DNA of 64,000 nucleotides from Carboxylicivirga linearis. Lineage in GTDB: Bacteria; Bacteroidota; Bacteroidia; Bacteroidales; Marinilabiliaceae. A program made the translations under genes and the position numbers. The notes under the pieces were generated by a model, which worked only from the letters and a program-made list of their open reading frames with translations, ran no database searches and was not told the DNA's origin. This document shows, piece by piece, positions 55,201-62,610 of this stretch; position 1 is the first letter of the stretch; each line of letters starts with the position of its first letter. Location: assembly GCF_018271995.1 (NCBI RefSeq), contig NZ_JAGUCO010000003.1, positions 248,001 to 312,000 on the forward strand, in the 5' to 3' direction.

Positions 55201-58200
55201 TTAGCATTTTCATTATCCGTGATATTGACCGTTAAAGATTCGCTTAAATCATTAAAGTTAGCATCACTTTCAGTATTGTCAACCTCCAGAGTGATAGTAG
55301 CTAATTCGTCATCGGCATCAGCGTCATCCACTCCAGTCACAGTAATTGTTTGAGACAGATCCCAATCACTGGGTGTAAAAACTATCGGATCCAAAGAAAG
55401 GCTGGCAGCAGCAGTATTATTGTTGCTAAGGTCAATAACAACGTTACTGGAAGGTTGAGCAGAAAGTACTACTGAGAAGTTCCCAGAGCTACCTTCTGTA
55501 ATTCCTAAAGGATTAGGCGTAACAGTAAAGCCGGCCACATCATCGTCTGTAATAGTAATGTTAATTTGTTTATCAGTTATACTGGTAAATTGCATATCGC
55601 TACCCTCATCAACTGAGGCAGTGATTATAGCTGCCTCGTCACTCAGATTATCATCATTTAAAGCAGTAATAGTAACAGATTGTGGTGTACTCCAGTTAGA
55701 TGAATTAAAATCTAAAGCAGATTCAGATAGTGCAACAGCAATAGTATTGTTGTTTGATAGATTGATTGTAACCGGGTTAAGCGGCTGAGCGTTTAGTGAG
55801 ACCGTAAATACTCCAGTTGAGCCTTCATCAATTGTTAGTATGGTGGTTGATAAGGTAAAATCAGCTTCATCATTGTCTGTTATATTGGCAGTTAGTGTTT
55901 TTGAAAGGTCATCAAAATAATCATCGCTATTGGTATTATTAACACTTGCAGTGATGGATACTGTTTCATTAATAACATCATTATCTTCTTCACCTGTTAC
56001 AGTTATTTCTTGCGAAGTGCTCCAGTTAAGACTTGTGAAAGTGATGGTTTCATCTGATAAAGAAGCGGCTCCTGCATCGGAGCTTGAAAGATTTATTACA
56101 ACATCATTGGATGGTTGAGCTGATAATGTGACGTTAAAGACATCGGAGGTATTTTCGTCAATTACTAATGATTCGGTATCAAAAAGTATTTCGGCCACGT
56201 CAATATCATTAACAGTAACCGTTGTGTTTTTATCAGCTGCCCCTGTAAATGCTGCATCACTACCTGAGTCAACAGAAGCGGTTATGATAGCCGTTTCGTT
56301 TTCAACATTAGCATCAATCTCACCTGAGATTGTTACCGTTTCAGCTGTAGACCAATTGGTGTTGTTAAATGTAATTGATGCAGGAGAAACTGTAGCGGCA
56401 TCTGTATTGTCGCTTGAGAGGTTAATAGTAACAGGACTTGAAGGTTCTGCACTTAAAACGATTGTATAACTGTTGGTTGAATTTTCATCAACGCTTAATT
56501 CTTCAGATGAAATAACAAAATTTGCCGTTTCATTATCAGTAACATTTACCGTAAGGGTGTTTTCTTTACCCAGGAAAAAGGCGTCGCTGGTGTTATCTGC
56601 CGCCAGTGTGATATTAACAACCTCATTATCCGCATCATCGTCTTCCAAACCTTGAACTTCAACAGACTGAGGTGTATTCCAATTCTCAGAAGTGAAAGTT
56701 AGGGGTGTTGTTAAAAAACTTACAGCTGCATCATTTCCATTAGTTAGATTTATTATAACATCATCAGATGGTTGGGCTGTTAAAACAACAGAAAAAGATC
56801 CGGTTCCACCTTCGCTAACTCCCAAAGGATTAGGGGTAACTGTAAAGTCGGCTACATCGTTATCTGTAATTGTAATATCAACAGTTTTATCAGAAATACC
56901 TGTAAACCCTGAATCACTGCTTGCGTCAACCGAAGATGTAATAATAGCTGATTCATCAATTAAGTTAGCATCTGTTACTCCGGTAACGTAAACCGTTTGG
57001 GCCGTATTCCAATTGCTGTTATTAAAAGTGATACTTGCGGGAGCTACAGTTGCTGCATCAGTATTGTCGCTAGAAAGATTGATGATTACATCAGATGCCG
57101 GTTGAGTTGTTAATGAAATAGTAAAAGCAACAGAAGCTTCTTCATCAATAATTAAGGATGATGCAGAAATGCTTAAGTCAGCTGTTTCATCATCCTGAAT
57201 AGTATAAATTGTTGATTTAGAAAGATCATGGAAAGGCGAGCTGGTAGAGCTTGTGTTATTAACACTAGCTGTAATGGTTACCGATTCGTCATATGCATCT
57301 GCATCCTGTACACCTGTTACAGTTATATTCTGTGGTGTGCCCCAGTTGCCATTGGTAAAAGTTACAGAAGAAGGTGAAAAAGATGCGGCATTCGCATCTG
57401 TACTTAATAAATCTATAACAACAACTTCATCAGGAGCTGGTTGGCTTGTAAGAACAACGGCTAATTGATCAGTATTTCCTTCGTTGATGCTGGTTGATGT
57501 TGGGGTAATTGTAAAATTGGCTGTTTCATTGTCTGTTATGGTTATGATTGCCTGATTAGTTGATCCAGCTGTTATACTTGAATTATTGGTTGTTCCTAAT
57601 AGTAATGTAACCGTTTCATCTCCTTCGGTAAATAAGTCGTCAATTACTGTTACCGGAATGGTGGTTGATGTTTGATTAGCACTAAGAGTTATTGGAGACG
57701 AATTTGTTGTGTAATCTTCGCTAATAGTTGCAGAGCCGCCTAAAGTAAAATTTATTTCAGTGTCGGTTGTTGACGCTATCGTTGAGTTAATCGTAAAAAC
57801 ACCGCTTGTTGTGTTTTCTACAGCCTGAGTTGTAGCAACAATTGAGAGCTCTGACGTGTCATCATCCTGATTTATTACTACAACACTTGTTGATGAACCA
57901 TTATCTCCATCAATTGAAATAGTAATGCTTTGGTTACCATCAATAACATTATCATTTTGCCCTGTAATGGTAATTAATTCTCCAGAATTATAATTGTCGG
58001 AGGTAAGGTTTACACTGGAAGGTGTTACAATAATTTCATCATTTACTTCAGCTGGAACAGAAAAAGTTACTGCTACGGTGCCTGAGGGATCAGCGTCAAG
58101 AGTTAAAGTAAAAGTTGCAGTGGTTCCGTCCTCACTCGTGCTGTTGCTAACAGCACTGGCAACTAGGTTTTGAGCAACTGAATTAATTGATAGTCCCACC

Positions 58201-58250
58201 AAAATTAGCAGGAGAGAGAGTATTCTTAATTTCTTAGGATTGGATTGCAT
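49269..58250 (-). CDS. Giant repeat adhesin with type B T9SS C-terminal domain
   Basis: About 2993 residues from my chosen start (MQSNPKKLRI); a longer reading from 58301 adds 17. A signal peptide of about 27 residues ends SINSVAQ. Two Calx-beta-type modules and about 18 related modules of 100-110 residues follow, each with ITEG, QPSSxVxI, NW-TPQxVT and ITxxDND motifs. Then come one putative Ig/cadherin-like module (QDELYNYVVTTSDEDGD) and about six Big_9/cadherin-like modules (VNDVFSIDEDTPTSLNVLEND). The end is a gliding-motility-associated C-terminal domain (PEVFSPNGDGVDDYFVIPG, YIFNRWGAQIYY), the type B signal. The protein is acidic and probably binds Ca2+. It heads an operon with SprF and TPR/PD40 genes. 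It is likely a cell-surface adhesin. Confidence 0.92.
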   Translation of the reverse strand: MQSNPKKLRILSLLLILVGLSINSVAQNLVASAVSNSTSEDGTTATFTLTLDADPSGTVAVTFSVPAEVNDEIIVTPSSVNLTSDNYNSGELITITGQNDNVIDGNQSITISIDGDNGSSTSVVVINQDDDTSELSIVATTQAVENTTSGVFTINSTIASTTDTEINFTLGGSATISEDYTTNSSPITLSANQTSTTIPVTVIDDLFTEGDETVTLLLGTTNNSSITAGSTNQAIITITDNETANFTITPTSTSINEGNTDQLAVVLTSQPAPDEVVVIDLLSTDANAASFSPSSVTFTNGNWGTPQNITVTGVQDADAYDESVTITASVNNTSSTSSPFHDLSKSTIYTIQDDETADLSISASSLIIDEEASVAFTISLTTQPASDVIINLSSDNTDAATVAPASITFNNSNWNTAQTVYVTGVTDANLIDESAIITSSVDASSDSGFTGISDKTVDITITDNDVADFTVTPNPLGVSEGGTGSFSVVLTAQPSDDVIINLTNGNDAAVSFLTTPLTFTSENWNTPQSVEVQGLEDDDADNEVVNITLAADNTSDAFFLGKENTLTVNVTDNETANFVISSEELSVDENSTNSYTIVLSAEPSSPVTINLSSDNTDAATVSPASITFNNTNWSTAETVTISGEIDANVENETAIITASVDSGSDAAFTGAADKNTTVTVNDIDVAEILFDTESLVIDENTSDVFNVTLSAQPSNDVVINLSSSDAGAASLSDETITFTSLNWSTSQEITVTGEEDNDVINETVSITASVNNTNSDDYFDDLSKTLTANITDNDEADFTLSTTILTIDEGSTGVFTVSLNAQPLNPVTINLSNNNTIAVALSESALDFNSSNWSTPQSVTITALNDDNLSDEAAIITASVDEGSDMQFTSITDKQINITITDDDVAGFTVTPNPLGITEGSSGNFSVVLSAQPSSNVVIDLSNNNTAAASLSLDPIVFTPSDWDLSQTITVTGVDDADADDELATITLEVDNTESDANFNDLSESLTVNITDNENANFVLSASTIDITEGNSDNFTIELTSQPSSNVSIELTSSNTDAISMSESVVTFTNSTWDLAQSVTITAENDDNLINEAVTITASVASGSDAGFLGIADKLIAVTVTDNDNAALILSTNTFDITEGDAQEQSFTVVLSAQPSSDVVIDLVSSDLGAATISASSLTFTSGNWNTPQTVIITPVDDADAYNENLTISLNVDNTNSDNDFSDTSSTVAVSITDDDSAGFSLSVSELSFAENSNGTFTVALTAQPNNPVNINLTGGNANIATLSTSSLQFTNLNWSTPQTVTLTGVEDNNLTDGLLTITASVASISDQAFTSLSNQTINVTVLDVTVADFAVSADNLTVTEGSSGNFSVALSAQPSSNVVISINSSNTEAATVSTNLLTFTSSNWSTAQQVNVVGVPDSDSNNEAATITLSVNNSSSDANFNGIEDKTINITVNDDDNADVNLSVSEVFINEGTGIIFTVSLSAQPVNPVTINLSNNNSDAISVSNATLTFTNENWNTSQPVTINALLDDNLTNESAIITATVDASSDAAFTTIDPKEINITVLDNDIAGFTATPNPLGITEGNTGNISVVLTQQPSSNVSINLANSNSSAASLDLTPLVFTTSNWNTPQQIEVTGLEDDDADDEVVTISLTIDPSSDADFNGLNQDLIVNITDNETANFVLSASEINITEGNTNDFTIVLSSQPSNSVTIELVSDDTNAISLSASEVTFSNSTWNQAQTITITAEDDSNIVNETVIITASVGSGSDSRYSSLADKNININVTDNNAASLIVTPGELNINEGDTEDSSFTVALSAQPQSNVVVDLSNPDEGAVTISESSLTFTTNNWDTPQTVIVNPVNDDDAYNETVTISLAVNNNNSDTGFTDINASLAVNITDNDVAGFTLSQTELNFNEDSFESFNVVLNTQPTNTVTINFTGANANIATVSPSSLQFTYQNWNTPQTVTITGVTDPDLTDESLTITASVTAASDQSYINVNDQLIIVNVSDITVADFTPNTDSFIITEGDSNNFSVVLEAQPESDVIINVSNSNSNALSVSSNTLTFTPDNWNIAQQVTIAGLDDEDTNDEIATITLSVDVDNSDPNFIDIDNKTIAVDIEDNDIAQYILSATQLSITEGNSSSITIELTTQPNSPVIFNITSSNTTSSAVPETPVTFNADNWDQPQSIEIAAIEDTNFENETLTVTISVNTNSDSNYQVLPNQMVTINITDNDSAPVFTSTPITSINQDELYNYVVTTSDEDGDIPSLSAIEIPNWLEFTDNEDGTGQLQGTPVNDDVANSPYSITIRATDPLTTVEQQFSITVINVNDAPMIIENQTPYTTAEDVALTINIADITNDVDGNLNLSTLSVINNPANGSVNINLQNETVEYTPNAGFAGNDQFSLQIADTDGVLSNVAVISVTVSNEAPIAVNDVFSIDEDTPTSLNVLENDTDQQNNIIASSVAIVVEPTNGSAEPQTDGTVLYTPTENYYGTDNFTYEIQDEDGYSSQATVSITINPVNDAPNLQDDNIETQEDITATFAILENDSDLDNEIVPSTLQIISDVQNGALSINSDFTITYTPDLDYFGSDSFTYSVQDEDGASAQAKANITIASVNDAPVAVDDNDFGLLSSTIRTNVVENDNDVDSDLNLNSLEVTIQPQNGTTEVETGTGYIIYTPDANFEGTDLYTYQICDVEGDCSQATVYLTISGENAIPVTESVYAETYEDESVSIYPIANASSPNSPIDASSLTVIDEPENGSYVIDIDNSVIEYFPDDNYFGQDMMTYQICNEASICSVDTIYITILPLNDPPIAQDDYMTVIEGQSAELDLTLNDDDVESPELLWVRIASYTPSTKGTAVILEDRKTLRFNAAYNCGCDEEIVDYILEDGTGAISGARVHITIEKAPDNIPEVFSPNGDGVDDYFVIPGIGTAEYDNNELYIFNRWGAQIYYMKDYNNTWDGRSSESSLGSDELSEGTYFYVFKLVDGRVIKGTVYLKK

Positions 58251-58420
58251 CTGAATCGTTTTAAGTATATGACAATTCGAACACATAAAAGTATCACCCA
58301 TTATTGGGTTTTGCTTTTATTTTTTGATGAAAAGCCAGATTTTAACTACGAAATCAGACGAGAGAAAATAGATTATGCCTTAAATAGTTGAATATTGCTT
58401 AAAAGATTGGAACAAAAAGT

Positions 58421-59236
58421 TTAATCTATTTCATTAGTGAGTCTTGATAATTCCTTTTTTACCTTTTTTCGTTCGTCTTTTATTCTTTTTACCTCCTTTA
58501 AAACAAATGAAATTTCGTATCCGTCTCTGATGGCTTCTTTATCAAATTTTTCCATTACGATGTAATAGTATTTCTTTCCAATGAATTGTACTTTTAAAGA
58601 TTGATCCCAGTTTGATGCAATGAAATCAATTACTCCATTGTCTTTACCATCTTTATAATTAACAATCTCCCATACATTTTCACCGTCTTCAAATTGCCTG
58701 TTTTGAAAACCATCTTTTTCTACTTTTTCACTCAAAGCATGATTGCCGCTAAAGTACACTTTAATCTGATTGTGGTTAATGTGTGATGTTCCGGTGTAAT
58801 GACTGGAAATATAAAATTCTCCATCCCAGTCGAGGTGTGCTCGTAGGTAAATCCTGTTATAAGAATTTTCTGGTTTCTGACGTTTGTGGATCAGTATTTT
58901 TTTTGACCCATAATCAGATGATTCTCGAAAGTTTTTTAATAGAGGTTCTAACTCTTTTTCTCTTGCAGTTAACAGACTATCAAGAAAATCAAGGTTGTTT
59001 TTTTGTTCGTCAATAGTAATTTTTCTTAACAAATCATTAGCCCGGGTTGTATATTCAATTTGGTCAGAGAAATCTTCATTGATAGTGTCAATCAGTAGTT
59101 TTGCATCATTAAATTGTTTGTCAGCAAAAAGTTCTTGCGCTTTCTCGAATTTATTTTTTGCTAATTTTTCCCTGTTTGGACCGCAGGCAATTAGAATGAC
59201 AGAAATAATAAAGAGTATTGGGAGAATTTGTTTCAT
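58421..59236 (-). CDS. Hypothetical lipoprotein with coiled coil
   Basis: I do not recognise this protein. From the internal ATG (MKQILPILFI) it has about 271 residues and a lipobox with Cys18 (SVILIAC); starting at 59257 adds seven residues, but a -7 box (TATTTTTG, 59262-59255) overlaps that codon, so the shorter start is preferred. The N-terminal part is helical with a TPR-like AQELFADKQFNDAKLLIDTI. A charged helix follows (LDSLLTAREKELEPLLKNF), then a beta-rich domain with HLDWDGEFYISSHYTGT and VKVYFSG-like strands, and a basic C-terminal coiled coil (RIKDERKKVKKELSRL). It probably faces the periplasm. It has no obvious partner gene. Confidence 0.72.
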   Translation of the reverse strand: MKQILPILFIISVILIACGPNREKLAKNKFEKAQELFADKQFNDAKLLIDTINEDFSDQIEYTTRANDLLRKITIDEQKNNLDFLDSLLTAREKELEPLLKNFRESSDYGSKKILIHKRQKPENSYNRIYLRAHLDWDGEFYISSHYTGTSHINHNQIKVYFSGNHALSEKVEKDGFQNRQFEDGENVWEIVNYKDGKDNGVIDFIASNWDQSLKVQFIGKKYYYIVMEKFDKEAIRDGYEISFVLKEVKRIKDERKKVKKELSRLTNEID

Positions 59237-59254
59237 GCTAAAAATATTATACCT

Positions 59255-59262
59255 CAAAAATA
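59255..59262 (-). promoter_or_regulatory. -7 promoter box of the hypothetical lipoprotein gene
   Basis: TATTTTTG on the minus strand, about 19 bp before the ATG at 59236. It decides the start by excluding the upstream ATG. Confidence 0.5.
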
Positions 59263-59634
59263 TAAAAGTTTATTCTAGAGTAATAAAAAAAGCCACCAAA
59301 GGTGGCCTAATGTTAGTGAAAAAAAGATTTGATTAAAAAAACAATGTTTCTTAATCGCAACATGTTTAAATTGTTTACATGTTCAACTTGTCCTGTTAGC
59401 AAAAGCCTTCAGGAATCCCCCGCAATTAATCTTAATATTAAAATAATGTTTTATCGATATTTATTTGTGCAATAAAGGTGTGCTTATTGCATTTGTTATC
59501 AATAACGTATGCTTATTCGGTTGGTTTCAGTTTTGTGGTTAAATCATTAAAACCATTGATCTACTTTCTAGATTAAACGATAATAGAATTTTACTATTGT
59601 AAAGAAAACAAAAATTATTGATAAACAAAACTAA
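59258..59634. other. Gene-free region with an inverted repeat
   Basis: No credible ORF on either strand. An 8-bp perfect inverted repeat (TGCAATAA, 8 nt, TTATTGCA) lies at 59468-59491. A minus-strand terminator is at the left end, about 330 nt after the rlmN stop codon. A short transcript in the space, or a long rlmN 3' untranslated region, is possible. Confidence 0.45.
59285..59306 (-). terminator. Minus-strand rho-independent terminator
   Basis: GCCACC / GGTGGC with an AAA loop, followed on the minus strand by seven T residues. It is the likely end of the rlmN transcript or of a small RNA. Confidence 0.8.
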
Positions 59635-60678
59635 TTAATAGTCTTTTTCTGTATCTGAATTAATTAATTTTTTTGTTGATAACAATCCGCACGCAGCATA
59701 AATGTCTTCACCTCGGGATTTCCTAATTGTTGTATTAAGTCCTTTGTTACTTAGTTGGTCTCTAAACCATTCCATTTTTGATCTTTCACTTCCTCTTAAT
59801 GGCGAATTGGGAATAGGATGAAAATGAATCAGGTTAATTCTGCATCTTATACCGTTTAATAGTTTAGTCAATCCTTTAACATGTTCCGCAGAGTCATTCA
59901 CTCCTTTAAACATGATGTATTCAAATGAGATTCTGCGCTGTCTTCCAAAGTCATAGTCTCTAAGGGCTTCAATGACCTGTTCAGCAGAATAAACATTTTC
60001 AATAGGCATCAACTGTTTACGCTCCTCGTTAAATGGAGAATGCAAGCTTATGGCCAGGTGTGCTTCTGATTCTTCAATGAAGCGACGCATTGCGGGTACA
60101 ACTCCAATAGTCGACACATTTATTCTTCTTGGGCTCCAGCCATATCCCCAATCAGAAGTAATTATTTCAAGGCTTTTAAGCACATTGTCAATATTATCCA
60201 TGGGTTCTCCCATTCCCATATAAACCAGGTTGGTTAATTTCTCTCGTTCAGGTAAGCTAGCTATCTGATTGAGAATTTCGTTAGTGGTCAATTGTTTCTG
60301 AAAGCCCTGACGAGCAGTCATGCAGAACAAGCAACCCATTTTACAACCAACCTGAGAAGAAACACAAAGGGTATTGCGTTCTGATTCTGGCAAGTATGCG
60401 CTTTCGATAAACTGAGAATTGATAGTTTTGAATAAATACTTCTTTGTACCATCAATTGATTCCTGGTATGATTCAGGAGGTGTTAAGCCAACCTCATATT
60501 TCTCATCTAACAACGCTCTGGCTTTTTTCGAGAGATTACTCATCTCCTCAATTGAGGTAACATGTTTTTTATACAACCAATCAGCTAACTGTTTTGATGT
60601 AAAAGCAGGGAGTTTTAATCCAACTATTATTTCTTTTAGTTCACCTAAGGTTTTTCCGTACAATGCTTCTTTAGCCAT
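59635..60678 (-). CDS. rlmN: Dual-specificity RNA methyltransferase RlmN
   Basis: A 347-residue radical SAM enzyme that methylates A2503 of 23S rRNA (and A37 of some tRNAs) at C2. The 4Fe-4S ligands are C112, C116 and C119 in CKMGCLFC. The second active-site Cys is near 335 (IYAACGLL). MGMGEPMDNIDNVLKS, NVSTIGVVPAMRRFIE and LIHFHPIPNSPLRGS are family signatures. The length is usual. It lies 11 bp downstream of the FNR-like reductase gene, which could supply electrons (reductase partners are needed for the radical SAM cycle), but that link is inference. Confidence 0.96.
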   Translation of the reverse strand: MAKEALYGKTLGELKEIIVGLKLPAFTSKQLADWLYKKHVTSIEEMSNLSKKARALLDEKYEVGLTPPESYQESIDGTKKYLFKTINSQFIESAYLPESERNTLCVSSQVGCKMGCLFCMTARQGFQKQLTTNEILNQIASLPEREKLTNLVYMGMGEPMDNIDNVLKSLEIITSDWGYGWSPRRINVSTIGVVPAMRRFIEESEAHLAISLHSPFNEERKQLMPIENVYSAEQVIEALRDYDFGRQRRISFEYIMFKGVNDSAEHVKGLTKLLNGIRCRINLIHFHPIPNSPLRGSERSKMEWFRDQLSNKGLNTTIRKSRGEDIYAACGLLSTKKLINSDTEKDY

Positions 60679-60689
60679 AACTAGCTTAA

Positions 60690-61355
60690 TTAAAAATAGA
60701 TTTCAGCAATGATATGATCGAAAGGAATGCCTTTTTCAATAAGGATTTCTCTAACGTCTATAATCATTTGAGAATTTCCGCAAAGATAGTATTTATAATT
60801 GGTAGGTAATTGCTTTTGATTTTTGAGGTAAGTTGTTAGTCTGCCATTATATACTCCTTCTTGTTCCTCGGAGGTACAAAATCGCTTGTAATTTTCACCG
60901 AGTAATGATATAAAGGTTTCTTGATAATAAAATGAATCCAAAGTTCGTGATCCATGAATTAAAGTAACCTCATCAGCTTTATTTGAACGTGCCAATGAAA
61001 GAAATGGAGCAATTCCAGTGCCAGTTGCTATCCACATGGCTGGTTTATGTTCGCATAAAAATTTACCAAAGGGTTCAGAAATAAAAAGATGATCGCCTGT
61101 TTTCAACTCAGCTAGTGAAGGAGTTAGTTGACCTTGAGGATTAATATCAAATAATATCCCTAAATAATCTTCGTCAAGTCCTGATGCGATTGAATATAAC
61201 CGTGGTTCATTATCGGGAGCTAATGCAACTGCTATAACCTGTCCGGGTTGAAAGTCAAATTTTTTATCGATTTTAAGATAGTAAACACCTTCTTTCAAAA
61301 GTAGGTTGTCGATAACACTTACCTGATGTAATATTTTTCGCTTACGGCTATTCAT
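60690..61355 (-). CDS. FNR-like FAD/NAD(P)H oxidoreductase
   Basis: A 221-residue ferredoxin-NADP+ reductase-type flavoprotein. The FAD-binding domain (about 1-95) has FDFQPGQVIAVAL and the flavin motif PRLYSIAS (about residues 52-59). The NAD(P)H domain (about 105-221) has WIATGTGIAPFLSLAR, VTLIHGSRTLDSFYY and YYLCGNSQMIIDVREIL. It lacks a 2Fe-2S ferredoxin domain, so it probably passes electrons to or from a separate ferredoxin or flavodoxin. It lies just upstream of rlmN in the same direction. The specific partner is unknown. Confidence 0.87.
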   Translation of the reverse strand: MNSRKRKILHQVSVIDNLLLKEGVYYLKIDKKFDFQPGQVIAVALAPDNEPRLYSIASGLDEDYLGILFDINPQGQLTPSLAELKTGDHLFISEPFGKFLCEHKPAMWIATGTGIAPFLSLARSNKADEVTLIHGSRTLDSFYYQETFISLLGENYKRFCTSEEQEGVYNGRLTTYLKNQKQLPTNYKYYLCGNSQMIIDVREILIEKGIPFDHIIAEIYF

Positions 61356-61437
61356 TCCAATTTTTTGAATTTAACAGCCTTGCCAGAGAAATGTTTATAA
61401 ATAAGTATTGCTCTTGCTGATAAGAATAATAATGTAG

Positions 61438-62436
61438 TTATTTCAAAGGAAGGTAAACCTCTGTAATCCATTTAGCAGGATCAGTTTCTTTTGTTGGATC
61501 GGTTAAGTAAAACTCTATTGGATCAATAGATCTGCTAACTTTTAATTTTTTGCTTCTGGCATACATGTATGCCGCCGACCATGCATTTGACAGATGTTTA
61601 TAATCGCCTTTAAAAGTAACTTTTAAAGCTTTTTTAGCTGGTAAAGTAGCCACGTAAAATCCATTGCTGAGGTTAAATTGCGAGGAAGTTATTATTCCAG
61701 CCGAATACTCACAAACAGGATTTTTTATATCGAAATTGTGATAAATAGCCAGTGCTTTTTCTGCTTGTATATTCTTGTCGTTTGCCAGGTTATTTAATTG
61801 ATTAAATGCTTCTTTCATTGAACTGCTAATATCTTTCATATTACAGCTAGTTCTGGTAGCTATAAATTGGTCAGGCTGAATGTTTTCTATGCCATCAATT
61901 TTTATTTCAGAAGCAATAGATCCTAACTCCAGTTTATCTTTAATCATCTTTAAACCTCTTTCATAATCCATCCCAATCCACGGCTCCATATTTTTAGCCA
62001 TAAATTTGAATAAAAAAGGCATTTTACCTTTCATTCCCCAAGTTAGTTCGCACATTTCACCTTTGCCGCTTAACATCCAGAATACATCAGAGCGAGATTT
62101 GAACGGTTTTAAAAATCGTATTTCCTGTTCAAGAGAAACATCTTTTTTTAAGGATTTGTGCTCAATCTCACCAACCCCCACCATTTTGCCGGTCCACTTA
62201 TAAACGGCCCCAATGGCTTTACCATCTTTACTTACCGAGACATTAGCATCGGGTTCGAGACATAACCATGGCGACCATGATGTCCAGGTATTAAAATCAG
62301 AAATAAGTTCAAATGCTTTTTCTCTGGATACATCCAATTCTATCGATCGGGTTATGTAATACGATCCGTCTATTGAAGCTAACCATACTGTCAGGCCCAA
62401 TAGTACTAGTATAAATATAAGTAGTGCGTAAATCAT
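61438..62436 (-). CDS. SRPBCC domain protein with a GyrI-like domain
   Basis: A 332-residue protein with an N-terminal membrane anchor (about 1-21, MIYALLIFILVLLGLTVWLA). A START/SRPBCC domain follows (about 30-165; REKAFELISDFNTWTSWSPW and the GKMVGVGEIEH segment). A GyrI-like effector-binding domain fills the C-terminus (about 185-330; FIATRTSCNMKDISSSMKEAFNQL, GFYVATLPAKKALKVTFKGDYKHL, IEFYLTDPTKETDPAKWITEVYLPL, each read in part). Both domains bind small hydrophobic ligands. The combination is common in Bacteroidota and its function is not established. Confidence 0.82.
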   Translation of the reverse strand: MIYALLIFILVLLGLTVWLASIDGSYYITRSIELDVSREKAFELISDFNTWTSWSPWLCLEPDANVSVSKDGKAIGAVYKWTGKMVGVGEIEHKSLKKDVSLEQEIRFLKPFKSRSDVFWMLSGKGEMCELTWGMKGKMPFLFKFMAKNMEPWIGMDYERGLKMIKDKLELGSIASEIKIDGIENIQPDQFIATRTSCNMKDISSSMKEAFNQLNNLANDKNIQAEKALAIYHNFDIKNPVCEYSAGIITSSQFNLSNGFYVATLPAKKALKVTFKGDYKHLSNAWSAAYMYARSKKLKVSRSIDPIEFYLTDPTKETDPAKWITEVYLPLK

Positions 62437-62610
62437 AATCGAATATTAGTTTGTATCAGGGCGGGGATATATGGCTTTCTAATTTAATCAGCTATTTTGT
62501 CAAAGTCAACAGGTAACTAATTATAGCTAAATTAAACGTGTTTGGAGTTTGTTAAAGTGTTACTTTAAAAATGTTGTTATCTTTAAAGATTCAATAGAAA
62601 AGCATATTTG

